Shown: positions 1-4,445 of the stretch, piece by piece
How positions within the stretch are numbered: the stretch's first letter is position 1
Layout: each line of letters begins with the position of its first letter
Source of the DNA: Planctomycetota bacterium
GTDB lineage: Bacteria > Planctomycetota > MHYJ01 > JACQXL01 > JAVHLO01
Length of the DNA: 5,751 bases
Direction of reading: 5' to 3'
Assembly: GCA_031082105.1 (NCBI GenBank)
Contig: JAVHLO010000238.1
Span: 1 to 5,751 of the forward strand
Notes under the pieces: generated by a model
The model's database searches: none
Seen by the model: the letters and a program-made list of their open reading frames with translations, nothing else
What the model was told of the DNA's origin: nothing
Translations under genes and position numbers: made by a program

Positions 1-478
1 CGGGGGTCGATGGGTCTTTCATGAAGGCGAGACTGAAAAGGGCGTTCGTGCGCACCTCTTCGAGCGGGTCGTTGAGCGACGCGATCAGGTACGGGATCGC
101 GCGCGGGTCCTTCGAGAAGCCGAGCGTGCCTGCGCTGCAGATCCTGGTCAGGTTCTCGCTCGACGCCAGCCCGTCGGTGAACTTCTGGAAGTCGCCCCTG
201 ATCATTCCGCAGAGTCCTTCCTCGACCTCGGCCATCTGGATGCTCTGCTGTTCCCTGAAGCACTGCTCCCATCGAGCCGCAAGACGCATCGCCTCGTCAT
301 AGATGGGGTCGCGCTTGTCGGGGATCTTGGACTGCGTCATGCACGAGACGCAAAGGACGGAAATGCCAAGCATGGCGAGCAGGTTCGCCGGCCAGTGCCG
401 GAGTTGAACTCTCGTGTGACCCGCAAGGAACATCCTCATCGCGATTACCCCGAAAATCAAGGAAGCAAGAGCAATCAT
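1..478 (-). CDS. HEAT-like repeat protein with N-terminal membrane/lipoprotein signal (partial, 3' end beyond left edge)
   Basis: An open frame of 159 codons runs on the minus strand from an ATG at 478 off the left edge, so the C-terminal part is missing. The specific function is not recognised. Residues 1-20 are hydrophobic (MIALASLIFGVIA at the start), followed by a basic stretch with R23, R27 and H28. A second hydrophobic segment at about 31-45 ends in LCVSC (C46), which resembles a lipobox but has Cys rather than Leu at -3. From about residue 51 the protein is charged and soluble. Residues 97-126 and 127-157 form two helical-hairpin units; both contain a KDP turn, and the second (AIPYLIASLNDPLEEVRTNA) is a good HEAT/PBS-lyase-type repeat. 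Such repeats usually form protein-binding solenoids. A stop codon lies two codons upstream of the ATG. No Shine-Dalgarno sequence precedes it and codons 1-26 are less GC-biased than the rest, so starts at codon 14 or 16 (439 or 433) are possible. Gene reality is inferred from codon bias and the repeat pattern. Confidence 0.78.
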   Translation of the reverse strand, partial: MIALASLIFGVIAMRMFLAGHTRVQLRHWPANLLAMLGISVLCVSCMTQSKIPDKRDPIYDEAMRLAARWEQCFREQQSIQMAEVEEGLCGMIRGDFQKFTDGLASSENLTRICSAGTLGFSKDPRAIPYLIASLNDPLEEVRTNALFSLAFMKDPSTP

Positions 479-539
479 GAATCACAACCATGGACGGTTT
501 CAATCCGGGTGTGCACCCGCACGCGTGGGGAACGGGCGC

Positions 540-577
540 TCCCATTTTGGATCTTAGATCTTAGATTTTGGATTGCC
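540..577 (+). repeat. A/T-rich dispersed repeat, copy 1 (TTTGGAT/TTAGAT type)
   Basis: The 32 bases at 544-575 match the reverse complement of 2454-2485 at 27 of 32 positions without gaps. The substitutions are mostly T/C. Internally it is built from 7-9 bp units such as TTTGGAT and CTTAGAT. It is strikingly A/T-rich compared with its surroundings. In translation it gives the FWILDLRFWI-like peptide that this repeat type often contributes to spurious protein predictions. It lies upstream of the HEAT-like gene in the divergent spacer. Confidence 0.75.
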
Positions 578-694
578 GGTCTTCAACTCTTAATCACTTT
601 TCGAGGGCCCCGGACAATCTCTGCGTACTCAGCAGCCCCCGGCATATCAAGCGGTTAAACGTCCACGCCTTGGTCGGGTTGGCAGGACCGCCGG

Positions 695-712
695 TCCCAT
701 TTTGGATTTCAA
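695..712 (+). repeat. A/T-rich dispersed repeat, truncated copy 2
   Basis: The 13 bases TCCCATTTTGGAT at 695-707 are identical to 540-552, in the same orientation and 155 bp away. They are followed by a short A/T-rich tail (TTCAA). Only the first third of the longer copy is present. The likely start of a leftward transcript from the promoter at 712-740 would fall within it. Confidence 0.55.
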
Positions 713-740
713 TACTAGCAAGTTGGTGCGGTCAAGTCAA
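712..740 (-). promoter_or_regulatory. Candidate sigma70-type promoter firing left, towards the HEAT-like gene
   Basis: On the minus strand, TTGACT (740-735; 5 of 6 to the -35 consensus) is followed after exactly 17 bp by TAGTAT (717-712; 4 of 6). A TG dinucleotide one base upstream of the -10 makes it an extended -10. The predicted start is near 705, giving a leader of about 225 nt before the ATG at 478 that passes through both A/T-rich repeat copies. It is the best leftward promoter I see for that gene, but the distance is long and the match could be chance. Confidence 0.4.
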
Positions 741-816
741 GCATAACATCGCCACGGCTTCCCCGGCACGCCGGAGTCGGCCCGTGGCCTTTTGGAACGT
801 CAAAGCCGCAGCCGCG

Positions 817-857
817 ATCCCGACCGCAGTCGGGGCCCCTTTGCCAAGGGGGACTTT
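817..857 (+). repeat. Double-hairpin G/C-rich dispersed repeat, copy 1
   Basis: Two short hairpins lie almost back to back. The first has stem CCCGAC 819-824, loop CGCA, and GTCGGG 829-834. The second has stem CCCCTT 836-841, loop TGCC, and AAGGGG 846-851. The 16-base palindromic core CCCGACCGCAGTCGGG is identical to that at 4402-4417, and both copies continue in the same orientation into a C-run/G-run hairpin ending AAGGGGGAC. This copy has shorter stems than the second, and the bases between the hairpins are reduced. It lies in non-coding DNA upstream of the radA promoter. Confidence 0.75.
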
Positions 858-875
858 CGGACAACGCGCTGAATC

Positions 876-897
876 CCGCTTTGCCCAGGGGGACTTA
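876..897 (+). repeat. Half copy of the AAGGGGGAC hairpin repeat
   Basis: TTTGCCCAGGGGGACTTA at 880-897 matches 840-857 at 16 of 18 positions, exactly 40 bp downstream and in the same orientation. Its left arm (CCCGC at 875-879) no longer pairs fully, so the hairpin is degraded. It looks like a partial duplication or a decayed second insertion. Confidence 0.6.
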
Positions 898-923
898 GCC
901 ACTACGAACGGATCGCCTTATCC

Positions 924-951
924 TTGAAGCGGCACAGAAAGTTGGTATAAT
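924..951 (+). promoter_or_regulatory. Candidate sigma70 promoter for radA (and probably the downstream gene)
   Basis: A perfect -10, TATAAT (946-951), is preceded by TGG, giving an extended -10. TTGAAG (924-929) lies upstream with a 16 bp spacer and matches the -35 at 4 of 6 positions. The predicted start is near 957-958, about 75 nt before the ATG at 1033 but only about 6 nt before the TTG at 964. This supports 1033 as the real start. It is the strongest promoter-like sequence I noticed in the window. Confidence 0.65.
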
Positions 952-968
952 GCGCAACTTGACTTGGC

Positions 969-1004
969 TCGTTCTCTGTGTCTCTGCGCCTCCGTGGCTG
1001 TTCT
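969..1004 (-). repeat. CACGGAGGC-CAGAGACACAGAG dispersed repeat in the radA leader
   Basis: Read on the minus strand, this stretch contains CCACGGAGGC followed by GCAGAGACACAGAGAAC. It resembles the short CACGGAGGCACAGAGACACAGAG-type sequence seen scattered through many bacterial genomes (recalled, not searched). There is one copy here, lying between the radA promoter and its start codon. In the plus frame it translates as SLCLCASVAV, a hallmark of false N-terminal extensions. Repeat status rests on recognition, since no second copy lies in the window. Confidence 0.55.
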
Positions 1005-1032
1005 TCTCCTGTTGTTCCGCGTTGCAGGTACC

Positions 1033-2391
1033 ATGAGCAAAACGAAGGTCGTCTACGCGTGCCAGCAGTGCGGCAGGCAGCAGACGAAATGGAGCGGCCG
1101 CTGCCCTGACTGCGGCGAGTGGAATACTCTCGCGGAGGAAGTCCTCCAGGCGAAGGGCGCACAACCTACCGCGTCACTCGGCGCGGATGTTCCGAGACCG
1201 ATCGGCACGATCGGCGGCGACGCAGCGCCGCGCATCGCGTGCGGGCTTGCGGAGCTCGACCGCATACTCGGCGGCGGCGTGGTCGTCGGGTCGGTCACCC
1301 TGCTTGGCGGCGACCCGGGGATTGGCAAGTCCACGCTGCTTCTTCAGTTCGCCAACCTGGTTGCGCAAGCCGGCCACAAGGTCCTCTACGTGACGGCGGA
1401 GGAGTCCGCGCTCCAGATCAAGTTGCGCGCGGATCGGCTCGGCGCAGGTTCGGACCGGCTCTACCTGCTCTGCGAGACCGGGCTCGAGTCGATCAAGACC
1501 CACGTCGAGAAGCTGAAACCGTCGTTTGTGATAGTCGATTCCATCCAGACCCTGGCCAGCCCGGAGATCCCGTCGGCGGCCGGTTCCGTTTCGCAGGTGC
1601 GCGAGTGCGCGTCGCAGCTCATGTACCTGGCGAAGCGCGGCGGCGTCTGCCTCTTCCTGATCGGGCACGTGACAAAGGACGGTTCGCTCGCCGGGCCGCG
1701 GACGCTCGAACATCTCGTTGATACCGTGCTCTACTTCGAAGGCGACCGGTACCAGTCGTACAGGATCATCCGCGCCGTGAAGAACCGGTTTGGCTCGACC
1801 AACGAGGTAGGCATCTTCGAGATGACCGGCACGGGGCTTAGTGAAGTGAAGAACCCGTCCGCGTACCTTCTCGGCCAGGGCGGGCGCGGGATACCCGGTA
1901 CGGTCGTCATCCCTGCGCTCGTCGGCACGCGGTCCCTGCTGGTCGAGGTCCAGGCACTGACCACGAAGACCTCGTACGGCGTTCCCACACGCCGCGTGTC
2001 CGGCGCCGACTTCAACCGCGTCTGCATGCTGCTTGCGGTCCTCGAGAAGCGGGTCGGTCTCCACCTGGGGATCCACGACGTTTTCGTGAACGTCGTCGGC
2101 GGGATATTTGTCGACGAGCCGACCGCCGATCTCGGGATTGCGGTGGCGATCGCGTCGAGTTTCCGCGACAGGGCCACGCCGCCGCGGACGGTGTTCGTCG
2201 GCGAGGTGGGGCTTGGCGGCGAAGTGCGGGGCGGCGCCCAGCTCGCGTCGCGGTTGCAGGAGGCTGCGCGTATGGGTTTTGAAAAGGCGATCCTCGCTGC
2301 AGATTGCCTCAAAGGGCTCGACGTACTACCCAGGGGCATCGAGGCCGTCGAAGTCAAGACCGTTGCGCAGACGCTTGACCTTGTGCTCTGA
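1033..2391 (+). CDS. radA: DNA repair protein RadA/Sms, Lon-like domain ATPase
   Basis: RadA is a cytoplasmic RecA-like ATPase that processes recombination intermediates, acting as a branch-migration motor or helicase alongside RecA in repair. From the ATG at 1033 the protein is 452 residues, close to the usual length of about 450-460. A C4 zinc finger occupies residues 10-27 (C10, C13, C24, C27, with KWSGRCPDCGEW). The RecA-like core has Walker A GDPGIGKST at 93-101, Walker B VIVDS at 166-170, and the RadA-specific KNRFG at 250-254. The C-terminal Lon-like domain runs from about 290 to 452 and includes NVVGGIFVDEPTADLGIAVA at 353-372; in this family it is not an active protease. The frame stays open upstream to a TTG at 964, but those 23 codons translate a dispersed repeat and begin about 6 nt after the predicted transcription start. 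The zinc finger so close to M1 also matches family N-termini. The Shine-Dalgarno sequence is weak (AGG at 1026-1028). The next gene follows after 97 bp on the same strand. Confidence 0.97.
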   Translation: MSKTKVVYACQQCGRQQTKWSGRCPDCGEWNTLAEEVLQAKGAQPTASLGADVPRPIGTIGGDAAPRIACGLAELDRILGGGVVVGSVTLLGGDPGIGKSTLLLQFANLVAQAGHKVLYVTAEESALQIKLRADRLGAGSDRLYLLCETGLESIKTHVEKLKPSFVIVDSIQTLASPEIPSAAGSVSQVRECASQLMYLAKRGGVCLFLIGHVTKDGSLAGPRTLEHLVDTVLYFEGDRYQSYRIIRAVKNRFGSTNEVGIFEMTGTGLSEVKNPSAYLLGQGGRGIPGTVVIPALVGTRSLLVEVQALTTKTSYGVPTRRVSGADFNRVCMLLAVLEKRVGLHLGIHDVFVNVVGGIFVDEPTADLGIAVAIASSFRDRATPPRTVFVGEVGLGGEVRGGAQLASRLQEAARMGFEKAILAADCLKGLDVLPRGIEAVEVKTVAQTLDLVL

Positions 2392-2453
2392 ATCGCTCCT
2401 CGCGATAGGAGAAGACCGCCGGGACCCTTGCCGGAGTCCCAGGTTCCAGTGAC

Positions 2454-2488
2454 CAATCCACAATCTAAAATCTGAAATCCGAAATCCC
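2454..2488 (-). repeat. A/T-rich dispersed repeat, copy 3, abutting a start codon
   Basis: This is the reverse-orientation copy of the repeat at 540-577; 2454-2485 matches 544-575 at 27 of 32 positions, ungapped. It ends three bases before the ATG at 2489, so it replaces the ribosome-binding region of the radical SAM gene, and no purine-rich Shine-Dalgarno sequence is left. It contains TAAAAT at 2466-2471, one base from a consensus -10, but no good -35 lies at the right distance. The remaining spacer (2392-2453) has two weak hairpins, CTCCT/AGGAG (2396-2411) and GGGAC/GTCCC (2421-2440). Neither has a T-run, so no terminator separates radA from the next gene. Confidence 0.75.
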
Positions 2489-4258
2489 ATGACCGATCTC
2501 TGGCCGCAGATAGAGAAGATCCTTCCCCTGGTGGAGACTCCCGCCCAGTACATTGGCGGCGAGGTCAATTCCGTGGTGAAGGAACACGATCCACACCATG
2601 TACGCATCGCGCTGGCCTTCCCCGACACGTACAAGATCGGCATGTCCCACAACGGCCTCCATCTGCTGTACGCCGTCGTGAACGACCGTGACGACGCGGT
2701 TGCGGAACGTGTCTTCACTCCTTGGACGGACATGCAGCGACGCATGCGCGAACGGAACATCCCGCTATTCACGTTGGAAACGCACTCGCCGGCGAAAGAG
2801 TTCGACGTGCTGGGTTTTTCGCTGCAACACGAGATGTGCTACACGAACGTGCTGGCGATGCTCGACCTTGCCCAGGTGCCGTTGAAGAGCGTCGATCGTG
2901 GCGCGGATGACCCGATCGTAGTGGCGGGCGGGCCGTGCGCCGCAAACCCGGAGCCGATGGCCGAGTTCATCGATGTCTTCGTCGTCGGCGACGGTGAGGA
3001 GCGGATCGTACGCCTGATCGAGACGCTGAAGCGCGCGCCGCGAGAGGGCAGGGACCGGAGGGCAGTCCTGCTCGAATTGGCGCGGAGCGGCGACGGATTC
3101 TACGTGCCGGGCCTCTACGAAGCGAGGCATGACGCGTCGTCCGGGAGGCTGCTGTCGTTCGGCGCGGTGGCCCCGGGCGTCCCCGCGAAGGTCAGCAAGG
3201 CGACCATAGCGGAGCTCGACTCCGTGCGGATGGCGACGCGACCGATCATTCCGTTTCCGGAGGCCGTGCACGACCGCATCACGCTCGAGATCATGCGCGG
3301 CTGCCCCAATTCGTGCCGCTTCTGTCAGTCCGCCGCGCTCAAGTCGCCGGTCCGATGGCGGTCGCTGGACAGCATCCTTGACGCCGCAGAACAGGCGTAC
3401 GAGAACACGGGCTACGATGAGATCTCGCTCATTTCGCTTTCGAGCGGCGATTGCCCGAACATCGAGGAGCTCCTGTTCCGCCTGTCGGCGCGGTTCAAGG
3501 GCAGGCGAGTCGGCATCTCGCTGCCGTCGTTGCGGATAGACGCGCATCTCGCGACGTTCCCGGCGGTCATCTCAGCCGTCCGCAAAGCCGGGCTCACGCT
3601 CGCGCCTGAGGCGGCCACGGACCGGCTGCGCAAGGTGATCAACAAGTGCGTCAGGAATCAGGACTTCTTTGACACGATGCAGGTCGCGTTCAGGCAGGGG
3701 TGGAACATCGTCAAGCTGTATTTCATGATCGGCCTGCCTACCGAGACGGACGCTGATATCGACGGTATTGCCGCCCTCGCGCAGGAGACGGCGAACCTTC
3801 GCAGGCCCATCGGGGGACATCCCGCAAACGTCAACGTCACCGTTTCGCCGTTCGTGCCTAAGCCGCATACGCCTTTCCAGTGGGAGGCGATGACAGGGAT
3901 GGATCGGCTCCTCGAGATCGAGCGGCGCATCAGGACCCGAACTCATGGGAAGAGCGTGAAGTACAAGGTACATAACCTCCAGCGGTCGCTGGTGGAGGGC
4001 GTCATGTCGCGGGGCGACCGGCGCTGCGGTCGCGCGATCGAGCTCGCGTATCGCAGCGGATGTGCGTTCGATTCCTGGGACGACCTGTTCCGGTTCGATC
4101 TCTGGGAGAAGGCGTTCAAGGAGGCGGGGATCGATCCGGCCGATTACGCGTATCGGCAGCGGAGCGCGGACGAGCTTCTGCCGTGGGAACACATCGATCT
4201 CGGCACGCCGAAGGACATGCTCTGGAAGGAACGCGAGCTGGCAATGCCGCAGGCGTAG
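2489..4258 (+). CDS. Radical SAM protein, TIGR03960-like (B12-binding-like N-terminal domain), function unknown
   Basis: This 589-residue protein resembles the TIGR03960 family of radical SAM proteins, whose reaction is not established. Residues about 15-185 form a Rossmann-like, B12-binding-type domain with family stretches such as PAQYIGGEVNSVVK, FPDTYKIGMSHNG and VVAGGPCAANPEP. The usual cobalamin-ligating DxHxxG is not visible, so B12 binding is doubtful. The radical SAM core starts at about 262 and has the 4Fe-4S motif C272-x3-C276-x2-C279 (EIMRGCPNSCRFCQSA), followed by SPVRWRS, the SAM-domain strands, and LAPEAATDRLR and KLYFMIGLPTET. The C-terminal region (about 500-589) has RGDRRCGRAIE and LLPWEHIDLGTPKDMLWKE, typical of this family. 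The start is set by the conserved N-terminus. There is no Shine-Dalgarno sequence, because a repeat abuts the ATG. It lies 97 bp after radA on the same strand and is probably co-transcribed. The DUF2344 (TIGR03936) partner often found next to or fused with this family is absent here. Confidence 0.9.
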   Translation: MTDLWPQIEKILPLVETPAQYIGGEVNSVVKEHDPHHVRIALAFPDTYKIGMSHNGLHLLYAVVNDRDDAVAERVFTPWTDMQRRMRERNIPLFTLETHSPAKEFDVLGFSLQHEMCYTNVLAMLDLAQVPLKSVDRGADDPIVVAGGPCAANPEPMAEFIDVFVVGDGEERIVRLIETLKRAPREGRDRRAVLLELARSGDGFYVPGLYEARHDASSGRLLSFGAVAPGVPAKVSKATIAELDSVRMATRPIIPFPEAVHDRITLEIMRGCPNSCRFCQSAALKSPVRWRSLDSILDAAEQAYENTGYDEISLISLSSGDCPNIEELLFRLSARFKGRRVGISLPSLRIDAHLATFPAVISAVRKAGLTLAPEAATDRLRKVINKCVRNQDFFDTMQVAFRQGWNIVKLYFMIGLPTETDADIDGIAALAQETANLRRPIGGHPANVNVTVSPFVPKPHTPFQWEAMTGMDRLLEIERRIRTRTHGKSVKYKVHNLQRSLVEGVMSRGDRRCGRAIELAYRSGCAFDSWDDLFRFDLWEKAFKEAGIDPADYAYRQRSADELLPWEHIDLGTPKDMLWKERELAMPQA

Positions 4259-4264
4259 GGAGGA

Positions 4265-4310
4265 GGGGACAGGGGATCAGGAGATCAGGGAATCAGGGGA
4301 TCAGGGCACA
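4265..4310 (+). repeat. Octamer tandem repeat (GGGGATCA-type)
   Basis: Six consecutive 7-8 bp units read GGGGACA, GGGGATCA, GGAGATCA, GGGAATCA, GGGGATCA and GGGCACA. The array starts six bases after the stop codon of the radical SAM gene and is not coding. Unit sequences drift by one base while the GGRRATCA pattern is kept, as expected from slippage followed by point mutation. There are no spacers, so it is not a CRISPR. Confidence 0.75.
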
Positions 4311-4397
4311 GGGCGGTTCCTGCGTTAATCGCACTTCAGGCGCCTCTGCATGCGCTGGGGTTCGCCTTCAAAGCCGCCGAAAGTCTGAGAGGCTCGT

Positions 4398-4445
4398 TTC
4401 GTCCCGACCGCAGTCGGGACGAAGTCCCCCTTAGCAAAGGGGGAC
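4398..4445 (+). repeat. Double-hairpin G/C-rich dispersed repeat, copy 2, between convergent genes
   Basis: Two perfect hairpins lie directly side by side. The first has an 11 bp stem (4398-4408 with 4413-4423, arm TTCGTCCCGAC) and loop CGCA. The second has a 9 bp stem (4424-4432 with 4437-4445, arm GTCCCCCTT) and loop AGCA. The core CCCGACCGCAGTCGGG at 4402-4417 is identical to copy 1 at 819-834. A further 10 bases, TCAAAGCCGC, precede both copies (800-809 and 4368-4377), so the repeat may be longer. It sits between the convergent ends of the radical SAM and GT87 genes, and the GT87 stop codon is inside the second hairpin. It could act as a bidirectional transcription stop, but no T-run follows on either strand, so I do not call it an intrinsic terminator. 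Confidence 0.8.

Larger units (their letters stand above)
479..963. other. Intergenic region without a credible gene, rich in dispersed repeats
   Basis: This is the divergent spacer between the minus-strand HEAT-like gene and radA. Open frames exist here but have no recognisable protein signature, and they translate repeat sequence. It contains an A/T-rich repeat (540-577), a truncated copy of it (695-712), a double-hairpin G/C repeat (817-857) and a half copy (876-897). It also contains a leftward promoter candidate (712-740) and a rightward one (924-951). A small hairpin, GGACC-GCC-GGTCC, lies at 685-697. No tRNA or recognisable structured RNA was seen. Confidence 0.7.

Noticed and set aside
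21..302. Plus-strand 93-codon open frame
   Set aside because: It is the antisense of the HEAT-like gene, which has better codon bias and a recognisable repeat pattern on the minus strand.
297..545. Minus-strand 82-codon open frame overlapping the HEAT-like gene start
   Set aside because: It is in a different frame from the HEAT-like protein, has no recognisable sequence, and is low-complexity and His/Pro/Cys-rich.
685..707. Small hairpin GGACC-GCC-GGTCC followed by CATTTT, terminator-like on the plus strand
   Set aside because: The stem is only 5 bp, no gene ends upstream on that strand, and the T-rich part belongs to a dispersed repeat.
568..927. Plus-strand 119-codon open frame in the spacer
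   Set aside because: It starts inside the A/T-rich repeat at a TTG and reads through the double-hairpin and half-copy repeats. It has no protein signature and ends in the -35 region of the radA promoter.
1174..2076. Minus-strand 300-codon open frame
   Set aside because: It is a shadow of radA, explained by G/C-biased third positions on the coding strand. The sequence is Arg/Asp/Ala-rich with no domain.
2765..3547. Minus-strand 260-codon open frame
   Set aside because: It is a shadow of the radical SAM gene, which carries the full family motifs on the plus strand.
4265..4310. Possible CRISPR array
   Set aside because: The units are 7-8 bp with no spacers and no cas genes nearby, so it is a simple tandem repeat.
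4398..4445. Rho-independent terminator between the convergent genes
   Set aside because: The hairpins are strong but no T-run follows on either strand, and the same sequence occurs at 817-857 away from any gene end. It is better called a dispersed repeat, though termination activity is not excluded.
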